Made by a program: the position numbers and the translations under genes | In this document: positions 44,521 to 52,970 of the stretch, piece after piece | How positions within the stretch are numbered: the first letter of the stretch is position 1 | How the letters are laid out: each line of letters starts with the position of its first letter | NCBI RefSeq assembly: GCF_016679925.1 | Contig: NZ_JAEQBW010000001.1 | Location: 868,001-932,000 of the forward strand | Reading direction: 5' to 3' | From: Marivirga aurantiaca | GTDB taxonomy: Bacteria; Bacteroidota; Bacteroidia; Cytophagales; Cyclobacteriaceae | Length of the DNA: 64,000 bases | Notes under the pieces: model-generated | Databases searched by the model: none | Told to the model about the DNA's origin: nothing | Seen by the model: only the letters and a program-made list of their open reading frames with translations

Positions 44521-45093
44521 TTATTCTTCTACCTTATTTTCAATCTCATTTTCAAGCTCCAAATACCAGGCTTCACCATATTTGCGAATTAACGCATCCT
44601 TCAGGAATTTATATAATGGTACACCTAATTTCTCACCAAAATCGCAAGCAGGATTGCAGATTTCCCAACGATCATAATTCAATGCATCATATTGTTCATA
44701 TTCCGTAATACGGATTGGATATAGATGACAGGAAATTGGTTTCATGAAATTTATTTTACCATCATTGTAAGCCTGCTCTATACCACATTTCAGAATGTTT
44801 TTCTCATCATAAATAGCATAGGCGCACTCTTTTTCATTAATAGTAGTAGTACTGTAGTCACCTTCCCAGTCTTTGATGTAAGTACCTTGCTCCTCAATGG
44901 CTTTAATACCTTCTTTGGATAAATAGGGTTTTACTTTCTCATATATTTCATCCATAATCGGTAATTCATCTGCATTAAGCGGAGCACCTAAATCACCCTC
45001 TACACAACAAGCCCCTTTGCACTTATCAAGATTACAAACAAAATTTTTGTCTTTTACATCCTCAGATATAACTGTATTTCCTATTAATATCAT
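44521..45093 (-). CDS. DUF3109 family cysteine-rich protein
   Basis: A 190-residue cytoplasmic protein with a conserved cysteine set: [15 protein letters not shown] near residue 20, C in [10 protein letters not shown] and [11 protein letters not shown] in [11 protein letters not shown] and the pair in [11 protein letters not shown]. The pattern defines DUF3109, related to the YkgJ-type putative zinc/iron-chelating proteins. Function is unknown; metal or Fe-S binding is likely. Convergent with the PAS kinase gene (29 bp apart). Confidence 0.88.
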   Translation of the reverse strand: MILIGNTVISEDVKDKNFVCNLDKCKGACCVEGDLGAPLNADELPIMDEIYEKVKPYLSKEGIKAIEEQGTYIKDWEGDYSTTTINEKECAYAIYDEKNILKCGIEQAYNDGKINFMKPISCHLYPIRITEYEQYDALNYDRWEICNPACDFGEKLGVPLYKFLKDALIRKYGEAWYLELENEIENKVEE

Positions 45094-45149
45094 GCTACAA
45101 AATTATGGCTAATCCCTTGAACTGCCTAATAAAATAAAATTATTTCTCT

Positions 45150-46493
45150 TTAAATAGGTAAGGAGGTGTCTGCTATTGGCAGGCTTACTGAAAAAATGGT
45201 GCCACCACCTATCACACTCTCGCAACTCACTATGCCATTGTTGGCATCCACAAATTCTTTTACCAGCATAAGCCCAATTCCCGAACCACTTGATGAAGAA
45301 GTACCTACCACATTGTTTTTATCTATTTCGAATAGATGTAATAATTTTTTCGGCTCAATTCCCACACCGGAATCTTTTATCTTTATTTTATAATTGTTAC
45401 CAGCTACTTCTCCCGAAACCCTGATTTCACCACCATGTGGGGTGAACTTAATAGCATTGGAAATCAGGTTACGAAAAATTATTTGTACCATTTCCTTATC
45501 TGAATAAATGGTAATATCGGCCTCCGGTTCCATTACAAAAGTTATGGCTTTGGTAGAAAATTGGGTTTTGAAAAGCTTTGACAGCCCTTTTATTTCCTTC
45601 CAGATATTGATTTCCACTTTCTTTATTTCTATACCATCTAATTGGCTTTTAGACCAGGCCAACATATTTTCCATGAGGTTAGAAGTTTTATCCAAATCCC
45701 TTTCAAGATCTTTTGCCAGTACTTTAATCTCATCGTGCGAGATAGCATTAAGGTTGAACAATGAAACAATTCCCTTTAATGAAACTATAGGGCCTCTCAG
45801 GTCATGCGAGATAATGGAAAATAGTTTGTTTTTAATCTTGTTGAGGTTGTCAACTTTCCTGATTTCCTTATGCAGTTCTTTCTTGTTAATAAATAAATTG
45901 ATTTTTTGTTTTTCCAACAAATATGCCGCTAAAATACCCACTGAATATATCACTGATAATTGACTGATTTGCCTGGCAGCTATTATTGAATAATTAAAAT
46001 TATCTATGTATACTATATAGGCAATATAGAAGAAGGTGTTAATCAATAATGAATACCGAAATCTAAACCCCATAATAGTGGAAAAAATAAAAATCAATAC
46101 CATTAATATATTAGACAGGAAAATATCAAAGCCCGGATCTTCAATGGAATGGTAATGGGCAAAGAAAACAACCCCAACAAATGCTGCAACCAACATACCC
46201 AGAAATTGAGTCAATCGATAGTGTTTTTCCTTCAAAAGGAAAGTAAATGCTCCAAAAATCATTAAAATTAATGCCATGCCTCCCCTAAAAGCCAGAGATG
46301 TCACCTTGTTTTCTTCGTAACGTAACATATCCACAAAAATGAAGATTATACTAAGTACAATGCCAAGGGCAATTACAAACCGAAGAGAATATAAGTCCTG
46401 TTTGAAGAAATTTTTATTAAATTCATTTTCGATCTCTTTATCATAGAAAGAGAGCAAAATAGGGTTCAATTTGTAGAGTCTGTCTTTTGTCAT
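45150..46493 (-). CDS. Membrane sensor histidine kinase
   Basis: 447 residues from the ATG at 46493; a TTG three bases upstream is an unlikely start. Six hydrophobic helices in residues 38-190 form a membrane sensor with short loops. A coiled linker (KKELHKEIRKVDNLNKIKNKL) leads to HisKA with ISHDLRGPIVSLKGIVSLF (about 227), then HATPase with NLISNAIKFT, DSGVGI and GSGIGLMLV. Intact catalytic boxes. No receiver gene beside it. The membrane sensor resembles 7TM/MASE-like modules but I could not name it. Confidence 0.9.
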   Translation of the reverse strand: MTKDRLYKLNPILLSFYDKEIENEFNKNFFKQDLYSLRFVIALGIVLSIIFIFVDMLRYEENKVTSLAFRGGMALILMIFGAFTFLLKEKHYRLTQFLGMLVAAFVGVVFFAHYHSIEDPGFDIFLSNILMVLIFIFSTIMGFRFRYSLLINTFFYIAYIVYIDNFNYSIIAARQISQLSVIYSVGILAAYLLEKQKINLFINKKELHKEIRKVDNLNKIKNKLFSIISHDLRGPIVSLKGIVSLFNLNAISHDEIKVLAKDLERDLDKTSNLMENMLAWSKSQLDGIEIKKVEINIWKEIKGLSKLFKTQFSTKAITFVMEPEADITIYSDKEMVQIIFRNLISNAIKFTPHGGEIRVSGEVAGNNYKIKIKDSGVGIEPKKLLHLFEIDKNNVVGTSSSSGSGIGLMLVKEFVDANNGIVSCESVIGGGTIFSVSLPIADTSLPI

Positions 46494-46623
46494 CAAATAT
46501 TAAAGTATAATATAATAAATATACCTTACGCGAATCAACATTCCTTCATAAACTATTTTATGGTATGCTGATATTTCCTCACAATTACGATGCGAAGTAA
46601 GGATTTGGTTTTAAATTTGTTTT

Positions 46624-48888
46624 ATGGATTACTTAGAACAGTTAAACTCCCCACAAAGAGAAGGCGTTGAAAACCTGGAAGGCCCCACTATGATTATTGC
46701 AGGAGCAGGTTCAGGGAAAACCAGGGTTTTGACCTACAGAATTGCTCATTTAATTAGAAGTAAGAACGTAGATCCTTTTAGTATTTTGGCACTTACCTTT
46801 ACTAATAAAGCTGCTAAGGAAATGCGTGCAAGAATTGAAAGTGTAGCCGGAACAGATGCCAGGAACCTGTGGATGGGTACTTTTCACTCTATATTTGCCA
46901 GAATATTAAGGTCTGAGGCGGATAAGTTGGGCTATCCCAGTAATTTCACTATTTATGATACGGATGATTCCAAATCCCTCATCAGGAATATTGTAAAGGA
47001 AAAAGGACTGGATGATAAGGTTTATAAGCATAACCTGGTATATAATCGTATTTCCGGTGCCAAAAACAATCTTATCTCCTGGCAGAATTACCTAAACAAT
47101 CCATTATATATTTCGGAGGATGAGCAGGCTCTGAAACCTAAAATGGGAATTATATATAAAGAGTATGTGGAGCGTTGTTTTCGCTCCGGTGCCATGGATT
47201 TTGATGATTTGCTTTTCAATACCAATGTGCTTTTCAGAGATCACCTTGATGTATTAAATAAATACCAGCAGAGATTTAAATATGTGATGATTGATGAGTT
47301 TCAGGATACCAATATATCGCAATATCTCATTACCAAAAGGCTGGCTTCAGTACACCAGAATATATGCGTAGTAGGTGATGATGCCCAAAGTATTTATGCC
47401 TTCAGGGGCGCAAATATTCAGAATATCCTCAATTTTGAAAAAGATTATCCTGATTTAAGAGTGATTAAATTGGAGCAAAACTATAGAAGTACTCAAAATA
47501 TAGTGAATGCAGCCAATTCAGTCATATTAAAAAATTCCGCACAGTTGCAAAAAAATATCTGGACGGATAATGATAACGGTGAACTGGTGAATTTAATTAA
47601 ATCCACTTCTGACAATGAAGAGGGGCGTTTGGTAGCCTCATCTATTTTTGAAGATAGGAATAACAAAAAGCTTGAAAACCGTGACTTTGCCATTCTGTAC
47701 AGAACCAACAGTCAGTCGCGATCCATGGAGGAAGCCTTGCGAAAAATGAATATTCCCTATCGGATTTTTGGGGGACTGTCGTTTTACCAAAGGAAAGAAA
47801 TTAAAGACTTGCTCTCTTATTTACGTTTTGTTATCAATCCTAATGATGAACAATCATTTCGAAGAATCATAAACCTGCCAAAAAGGGGGATAGGAGCTAG
47901 TTCTGTCGATAAAATAATAGTAGCCGGTTTTGAGAACGATATGGGTATTTTCGAGGTGCTTGAAAATATCAGGAAATTTATTTCCGGGCGTACTGCAAAT
48001 GCTGTTGAAAATTTTGTCACACTTATTAAAACTTTTAAAATCAAATTAGAACGTGCAGATGCTTATGAAACAGCTGCTTTTATAGCTAAACAATCCGGCT
48101 TGCTTAGGGACTTGTATGATGATAAAACCATAGAAGGACTTAACCGATACGAGAACGTTCAGGAATTGCTTAATGCCATTAAAGAGTTTGTGGATACCCC
48201 CGAACAGGAAGATAAATCCCTTGAAGCTTTTATTGCTGACGTGGCACTCTTGACTGATGCTAACAAGGAAAATCCTGCGGACACCGACTATGTAAATATG
48301 ATGACCATTCACTCTGCCAAAGGATTGGAGTTTAAACATGTGTATGTGGTAGGAATGGAAGAGGATTTGTTTCCATCCCAAATGATGCTGAATAGCAGGG
48401 CAGACCTGGAGGAGGAGAGGAGGTTGTTTTATGTAGCACTCACGAGAGCTATGGAGAAAGTAACTCTGAGTTATGCATTAACGCGCTACCGCTTCGGCAG
48501 ACTTAAAAGCTGCGAACCTAGTCGTTTTATAGAAGAGATTGCGCCTGAGTTTGTAAAAGTTGATCGTAAATTCAATAATTCGGAGCCAATGGGAAAACTG
48601 AATTCCGGTCAGGGGAATAGTTTCTACGCCCGTAATTTGGTAGCCCAAAGAAAAGCTGAAAATAAAGTACCTCCTGGAAAAAAGTTGCATACCCCATCTC
48701 CGGATTTTGCCCCAAGCGATACCCGGAAACTGGATACCGGGATGCGAGTTGAACACCCTAAATTTGGTTTTGGGGATGTGAAGAAGATGGACGTGGAGGG
48801 AGCCAATAGAAAAGCTACCATCGAATTTGAGAATTTTGGAGAAAAAACTTTATTACTCACTTTTGCAAAATTGAGGATAATGGAGTAG
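46624..48888 (+). CDS. pcrA: ATP-dependent DNA helicase PcrA/UvrD
   Basis: A 754-residue superfamily 1 3'-5' helicase used in repair and replication restart. Motif I AGAGSGKTRVLTYRIAHLI (shown in part), Ia LTFTNKAAKEM, motif II MIDEFQDTN, motif III GDDAQSIYAFRGA, motif IV EQNYRST, motif V MTIHSAKGLEF and motif VI LFYVALTRAMEK are all present. The C-terminal ~70 residues end in a Tudor-like module (GMRVEHPKFGFGDV ... ATIEFENFGEKTL), typical of PcrA. A TAAATTTG box at 46612-46619 lies so close to the ATG that the mRNA may be nearly leaderless. Confidence 0.95.
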   Translation: MDYLEQLNSPQREGVENLEGPTMIIAGAGSGKTRVLTYRIAHLIRSKNVDPFSILALTFTNKAAKEMRARIESVAGTDARNLWMGTFHSIFARILRSEADKLGYPSNFTIYDTDDSKSLIRNIVKEKGLDDKVYKHNLVYNRISGAKNNLISWQNYLNNPLYISEDEQALKPKMGIIYKEYVERCFRSGAMDFDDLLFNTNVLFRDHLDVLNKYQQRFKYVMIDEFQDTNISQYLITKRLASVHQNICVVGDDAQSIYAFRGANIQNILNFEKDYPDLRVIKLEQNYRSTQNIVNAANSVILKNSAQLQKNIWTDNDNGELVNLIKSTSDNEEGRLVASSIFEDRNNKKLENRDFAILYRTNSQSRSMEEALRKMNIPYRIFGGLSFYQRKEIKDLLSYLRFVINPNDEQSFRRIINLPKRGIGASSVDKIIVAGFENDMGIFEVLENIRKFISGRTANAVENFVTLIKTFKIKLERADAYETAAFIAKQSGLLRDLYDDKTIEGLNRYENVQELLNAIKEFVDTPEQEDKSLEAFIADVALLTDANKENPADTDYVNMMTIHSAKGLEFKHVYVVGMEEDLFPSQMMLNSRADLEEERRLFYVALTRAMEKVTLSYALTRYRFGRLKSCEPSRFIEEIAPEFVKVDRKFNNSEPMGKLNSGQGNSFYARNLVAQRKAENKVPPGKKLHTPSPDFAPSDTRKLDTGMRVEHPKFGFGDVKKMDVEGANRKATIEFENFGEKTLLLTFAKLRIME

Positions 48889-48917
48889 CATTTTAATAGA
48901 TTAAGCCTTTAAAGAAA

Positions 48918-49469
48918 TTGAATAAAATCAAATTTTTCCGGGAACAAAATGGCATTACACAGACGGAGTTGGCTGAAATTGCTAATTTATCCCTCCGAAC
49001 TGTACAAAGGGTAGAATCTGGTGAGTCCATTCCCAAAGGCCATACACTTTCAGCCTTAGCTCAGGCAATGAATATGCAATCTCACGAATTATTGGGGAAC
49101 GGCCATGTAGTTGATAAAGAGGAAAACCATCAGTTAAGATTGATAAATATTTCTGCCTTGGTCTTTATTGGTATTCCGTTCGGTAACCTTTTTTTTCCAA
49201 TCGCATTGTGGTTGAGGTACAGAAAATCCGAAAAAGTAGATCAAATAGGGAAACACCTTATCAACTATCATATTAGCTGGACTGTTGTTGTGTCAATCTT
49301 ATTAGCGGTGAGTCCTTTTGTTCAAAAAGTATTAGGCTTGCCATTTCCACTCATATTGTTTGTATTGCTAATAGCTTATTGTTTTAACATTTTTATGATT
49401 GCCAGATTCGCTATTGCTATCAATAAGGGGAAATATGAACAACTGGCAATTGGTTTTAAACTGCTTTGA
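48918..49469 (+). CDS. XRE-type helix-turn-helix protein with membrane domain
   Basis: A 183-residue protein starting with TTG; the HTH begins at residue 3 (KFFREQNGITQTELAEIA, LSLRTVQRVESGES) and no ATG lies before it, so the TTG start is needed. Residues 80-175 hold three or four transmembrane helices of DUF4870 type (GIPFGNLFFPIALWLRYRK, LINYHISWTVVVSILLAV, FNIFMIARFAIAIN). This pairing of HTH and a small membrane domain recurs in Bacteroidota; it may sense membrane state. It follows pcrA by 29 bp. Confidence 0.8.
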   Translation: MNKIKFFREQNGITQTELAEIANLSLRTVQRVESGESIPKGHTLSALAQAMNMQSHELLGNGHVVDKEENHQLRLINISALVFIGIPFGNLFFPIALWLRYRKSEKVDQIGKHLINYHISWTVVVSILLAVSPFVQKVLGLPFPLILFVLLIAYCFNIFMIARFAIAINKGKYEQLAIGFKLL

Positions 49470-49559
49470 TGTAATTGGCATAAAACTGTCATGTCCTTGA
49501 CGCTAAGAAAGTGTCTCAATTTGAACAAATTTGGATCATTATCTAAATCCAATTTAAAA

Positions 49560-50525
49560 ATGAGAATTCTTAAAATCACCCTTATTATTTTCCTGGCATT
49601 GCTAATTGTGTCTTCAATTGGTGGATATATATATTTTAAAGCTAAATTTTCTCCACCCGATAATACGCTGAATCTTTCTGCCCATACTGATAGTATCCCT
49701 ATTACCTGGATGGAAGATGAAAACAGTTCCATTTCTGCACTTTTACTCCCCATGAAACTCCATGGAATACCAGAAATTTTTTATCTTCAATTCGATTTAG
49801 GGTCACATAGCACTATCTTTTATAGTAATGCTTTGCAATCTGTATGGGAAAGATACCCCGAAGCTGAATTCGTTTCTGAGGCTGAAAATCAAATTAAGGA
49901 TGTCACATTTACCTTAGGAAATATTAAAGTAATGGCTCCCATTCTTAGAACTATCAATAGGGGTAATGAAATAAAATGGAATGACAGCATAGCCATCAAT
50001 ATAATTGGCACACTTGGGTCAGATATTTTGGAGCATAAAGTGACAGTGTTTGATTTCAAAGATGACCTTATTTATTTCGGAAATGTATTTCCTCAATCCA
50101 TTCCGGTTCAAGATCAGGTTGATTTTGAGTTTGACCAAAGAAAGGTACTATTAAGTGCATCTGTAAATGGTGAGCCTACGAAACTTTATTATGATTCAGG
50201 AAGTAGTGCTTTCGAATTATTAACAGATAAAGATCGATGGAATGAATATGCTTTAGCTGGTGCAGAGGAAGAAACATATATTGCTAATTCCTGGGGCAAA
50301 CCTCTGACTGTTCATAATATTGCCAGTGATGGAATTATTCAGTTTGGAAAAACAAGTATTTCTTTAAAGCAGGTAACCTATATTGAAGGAACAACTTTTA
50401 TACAGACTGCTTTGATGAAATTGAGTGGAATGGGAGGGATGATAGGAAACAAGATTTTTATGGACAAGGTGCTTGTTTTAGATGCGAGAAACGAAAAATT
50501 CGCCATTTTGGAAGCCGATGAATAG
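49560..50525 (+). CDS. Membrane-anchored two-lobed aspartyl-protease-like protein
   Basis: 321 residues from ATG 49560; an ATG at 49491 would add 23 residues before the signal anchor and is less likely. Hydrophobic anchor about 5-26. Two pepsin/retropepsin-like halves follow: Asp79 in FDLGSHST with a later GTLGSDILEHKVTVFDF (150-166), and Asp212 in YYDSGSSAFEL with a later GMIGNKIFMDKVLVLD. The second lobe has the standard D-S-G; the first has D-L-G-S instead of D-T/S-G. It may be an active exported protease or a fold relative. Not a known named family to me. Confidence 0.65.
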   Translation: MRILKITLIIFLALLIVSSIGGYIYFKAKFSPPDNTLNLSAHTDSIPITWMEDENSSISALLLPMKLHGIPEIFYLQFDLGSHSTIFYSNALQSVWERYPEAEFVSEAENQIKDVTFTLGNIKVMAPILRTINRGNEIKWNDSIAINIIGTLGSDILEHKVTVFDFKDDLIYFGNVFPQSIPVQDQVDFEFDQRKVLLSASVNGEPTKLYYDSGSSAFELLTDKDRWNEYALAGAEEETYIANSWGKPLTVHNIASDGIIQFGKTSISLKQVTYIEGTTFIQTALMKLSGMGGMIGNKIFMDKVLVLDARNEKFAILEADE

Positions 50526-50712
50526 TATTACCTAATCTTATTTATTCAAATTGCTTCTGACTAATATAATCTTCAGGAATGTTTTTGCATGTTCAGTTAA
50601 AAAAGCTATGAGGTATATACAAAATAATTTTATTCAATAAATCCTGTGCAGAGCAGATGAAGAATGTAAGATGTTGATTTTCAGTATAAAGGGTTAAGAA
50701 ATACATATGCAT

Positions 50713-50781
50713 TAGGTAAATCACTTAAATGTAATTTCGGCATCTTACTCATATTTGGTGAACGGATTATGGTGACATTTG
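50713..50781 (+). promoter_or_regulatory. Promoter module 1 of the paralogous secreted-protein genes
   Basis: Dyad TAGGTAAATCACTTA at 50713-50727 (one half degenerate), a conserved CTCAT at 50748-50752, and a -7-like box GACATTTG at 50774-50781. The start of the dyad is 61 bp from the box, the same as in modules 2 and 3. No TTG lies at -33, which suggests activation by a protein bound at the dyad (centre near -65). Confidence 0.65.
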
Positions 50782-50803
50782 AATAACAATAAAGATGAAG
50801 ACT

Positions 50804-51301
50804 ATGAAAACGTATCCCAAATACTTCCGAATTGCTAACCAGAATATCCTGGTAGTATTAGTTGTTATCATTACACTTCTTGGAATGAGTATTAAGCTTA
50901 GGGCTCAAAGTCCTGTTTTGGGGAATGATGGTGAAAAGATAAATGCCACCATGAAAATTCAATTGAAAAATTATGATTTCGATGTACTGGTACCAAAAGT
51001 CGACACGAATGAATTGATGACTTACTCCGATAACAATTATAATCAATTGGTTTATGTAACCGATGAGAAGCCTGGTTTTTATATGTTTTTCAATAATCAG
51101 TGGACCAAACAAACGGTAGGAGATGTTTTAACTGTAATAGAAATGAATCTTCAAATGAGTCCTCCAATTGCAGAGAGTATAATTATTCAAGTTGGTGCAA
51201 ATGGCAGTAAACAGTTGGTTGACTACAATGGTCACCTTAGTACCTTATATAATGGGTTTACATTTGAGAAAGAAAGTGGGCAATTGGCCATACGTTTATA
51301 A
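50804..51301 (+). CDS. Small secreted protein, paralogue 1 of 3 (unrecognised family)
   Basis: 165 residues from ATG 50804, chosen because it aligns with the starts of the two paralogues; ATG 50795 would add MKT. Signal peptide about 1-35 ending KLRAQ, then a mature domain of about 130 residues: SPVLGNDGEKINATMKIQL, FDVLVPKVDTNEL, QLVYVTDEKPGFYMFFNNQW, a helix DVLTVIEMNLQMSP and a C-terminal YNGFTFEKESGQLAI. No cysteines in the mature part and no catalytic motif. I know no family for it. It is transcribed from its own module and ends in its own terminator. Confidence 0.8.
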   Translation: MKTYPKYFRIANQNILVVLVVIITLLGMSIKLRAQSPVLGNDGEKINATMKIQLKNYDFDVLVPKVDTNELMTYSDNNYNQLVYVTDEKPGFYMFFNNQWTKQTVGDVLTVIEMNLQMSPPIAESIIIQVGANGSKQLVDYNGHLSTLYNGFTFEKESGQLAIRL

Positions 51302-51328
51302 ATTTATAGAAGAAAGGGATTGTTTTTT

Positions 51329-51363
51329 AATCCACATCACACTGATAAGGTGCGATGTGGATT
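51329..51363 (+). terminator. Terminator of paralogue 1
   Basis: Stem AATCCACATC (51329-51338) and GATGTGGATT (51354-51363) followed by T residues, 27 bp after the stop. The core sequence AATCCACAT/ATGTGGATT recurs after paralogues 2 and 3. Confidence 0.88.
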
Positions 51364-51448
51364 TTTAGTTTCTATGGAATAAAACTTCCCGATTTTTAAG
51401 AAACCTCTTTTATTTCCATCACTCGTTATAACTCTTAATTAAAAGCAG

Positions 51449-51517
51449 TAAGTGAATCACCTAAACGCAATTTCAGCAAAGCCCTCATCTATCCTGTCCG
51501 AATATTGGTGACCTTTG
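51449..51517 (+). promoter_or_regulatory. Promoter module 2 of the paralogous secreted-protein genes
   Basis: Dyad TAAGTGAATCACCTA at 51449-51463, CTCAT at 51484-51488 and GACCTTTG at 51510-51517. All offsets equal those of modules 1 and 3. The ATG is 22 bp downstream of the box. Confidence 0.65.
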
Positions 51518-51539
51518 ATTAACAACAAAATATAAAGCC

Positions 51540-52037
51540 ATGAAAAATCCAACATACTTCCAAATTACCAATCAGAATTTCATTATAGTTTTATTTGCTG
51601 TAATGGCGTTTTTTGGAATGAGCCTTAATGCTCAGGCGCAAAGCCCTGTTTTGGGGTATGATATGGAGAAAGTGAATAACAGTATGAAAATTCAGATGAA
51701 CAATCAGGAGTTTGATGTGTTGATTCCAAAAGTAAACAAAAATGAGCTTTCAGCTTTTGTTGAGGCCAATTATAACCAAGTGGTTTATGTGACTAATGAA
51801 GATCCAGGTTTCTATATGTATTCACATAATCAGTGGACTAAGCAAAATGTTAGAAGTGTATTGGCTGAAATTGAATTGAACATACACATGTCAGCACCAT
51901 CTTCAGAAGATATAATTATAGAAGCTTCCGTAGCCAATAGTAAGCAGAGACTAGATTATAACAGCTATATTGAACAATTGTACAAAGGCTTTATCTTCGA
52001 AGAAGGAAGCAATCAAATGGCGGTTGTAATAAGATAA
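51540..52037 (+). CDS. Small secreted protein, paralogue 2 of 3 (unrecognised family)
   Basis: 165 residues with signal peptide (about 1-34, ending NAQAQ). The mature part aligns along its whole length with paralogues 1 and 3: SPVLGYDMEKVNNSMKIQM, FDVLIPKVNKNEL, YNQVVYVTNEDPGFYMYSHNQWTK, LAEIELNIHMSAPSSEDIIIE and LYKGFIFEEGSNQM. Closest to paralogue 3. Predicted to be a small mixed alpha/beta domain in the periplasm or outside the cell; function unknown. Independent promoter module and terminator. Confidence 0.82.
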   Translation: MKNPTYFQITNQNFIIVLFAVMAFFGMSLNAQAQSPVLGYDMEKVNNSMKIQMNNQEFDVLIPKVNKNELSAFVEANYNQVVYVTNEDPGFYMYSHNQWTKQNVRSVLAEIELNIHMSAPSSEDIIIEASVANSKQRLDYNSYIEQLYKGFIFEEGSNQMAVVIR

Positions 52038-52055
52038 AAGATTCATTGGCTTTTT

Positions 52056-52093
52056 AATCCACATGATCCCGGTTATCCGGTGTCATGTGGATT
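52056..52093 (+). terminator. Terminator of paralogue 2
   Basis: Stem AATCCACATGA (52056-52066) and TCATGTGGATT (52083-52093), with a smaller CCGG-TTAT-CCGG hairpin inside the loop, followed by TTTTT. Confidence 0.9.
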
Positions 52094-52223
52094 TTTTAGT
52101 TTATAAGAAGTATGAAAATACATCTGTTGTATTGTTCTCTTTTCTTCTTATATCTTTGTTGATACTACTTTTTAACTCTGAGATTAGCTTTTAGTCCCAG
52201 ACTATAAATCATATTTTTAGTAG

Positions 52224-52292
52224 TAGGTAAATCACCTAGATGTAATTTCGGCAAAGCCCTCATTTATGCGGCTTAGGTTTTGTTGACCTTTG
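52224..52292 (+). promoter_or_regulatory. Promoter module 3 of the paralogous secreted-protein genes
   Basis: Perfect dyad TAGGT-AAATC-ACCTA at 52224-52238, CTCAT at 52259-52263 and GACCTTTG at 52285-52292. This is the clearest of the three copies. The box overlaps a TTG that an ORF finder would take as a start codon. Confidence 0.68.
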
Positions 52293-52313
52293 AGTAATAT
52301 AAAAACAAAAACC

Positions 52314-52820
52314 ATGAGAACAAATCCCCGAAGTATCCGAGTTGCCCACCAAAACGTTCTGGTTGTGCTATTAGTGGTGTTTATTACATTGTTTGGACTA
52401 AGCCTGAAGTTACAAGCTCAGAGCCCTGTATTGGGCAATGATTTTGAGAAAGTGAGTAACAGCATGAAAGTACAAATGAATAATCTTGATTTTGATGTAT
52501 TGATCCCTAAAGTAAATAAAAGTGAACTTTCTGCCCTTACTGAGGCCAATTATACCCAACTAGTATATGTAACTGATGAGAATCCCGGATTCTACATGTT
52601 TTCCCATAATCAATGGAAAAAACAAAATGTTAGAAATGTATTGGCTGTAATAGAATTAAACATGCAAATGGGTGAACCTTCTACAAGTGATATGATTATT
52701 GAAACAACTACTGAAGGTAATAGTAAGCAGCTTTTAGATTATAATAGTCATATTCATCAATTGTACAACGGCTTTTCCTTTGAAGAAGGAAGCAATCAAA
52801 TGACTATTTCCATCAATTAA
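52314..52820 (+). CDS. Small secreted protein, paralogue 3 of 3 (unrecognised family)
   Basis: 168 residues from ATG 52314, which aligns with the other copies; the TTG at 52290 lies in the -7 box and is rejected. Signal peptide about 1-36 ending LQAQ. Mature part: SPVLGNDFEKVSNSMKVQM, FDVLIPKVNKSEL, YTQLVYVTDENPGFYMFSHNQWKK, VIELNMQMGEPSTSDMIIE and LYNGFSFEEGSNQM. No known motif. It ends convergent with the DUF1905 gene of the CHAT operon. Confidence 0.82.
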   Translation: MRTNPRSIRVAHQNVLVVLLVVFITLFGLSLKLQAQSPVLGNDFEKVSNSMKVQMNNLDFDVLIPKVNKSELSALTEANYTQLVYVTDENPGFYMFSHNQWKKQNVRNVLAVIELNMQMGEPSTSDMIIETTTEGNSKQLLDYNSHIHQLYNGFSFEEGSNQMTISIN

Positions 52821-52839
52821 AGGGCAAAATATTTTATCC

Positions 52840-52884
52840 AATCCACATAATACCAAAGGAGTCACTTCTGGTGTTATGTGGATT
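52840..52884 (+). terminator. Terminator of paralogue 3
   Basis: Stem AATCCACATAA (52840-52850) with TTATGTGGATT (52874-52884), extended inward by TACCA/TGGTG, then a T-rich tail. Same core as the terminators of paralogues 1 and 2. Confidence 0.88.
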
Positions 52885-52970
52885 TCTTTTTTACATAGCA
52901 CTACACAGTAGTAAGAAAGATAGTTTAACTGTTGCAAAAGGAAAATCCTTTAACTCTACTGATTTTTTAA

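Noticed and set aside
45508-45963. A 151-residue plus-strand ORF opposite the membrane histidine kinase
   Set aside because: Antisense to conserved HisKA/HATPase sequence; no motif, Ser/Leu/Ile-rich shadow.
52290-52313. TTG start extending paralogue 3 by eight residues
   Set aside because: The TTG is part of the -7-like box, and the paralogues align from the ATG at 52314.
50713-52884. CRISPR-like or insertion-sequence repeat
   Set aside because: The repeat unit is ~740 bp and contains a gene with promoter and terminator; there are no short regular spacers, terminal inverted repeats or transposase.
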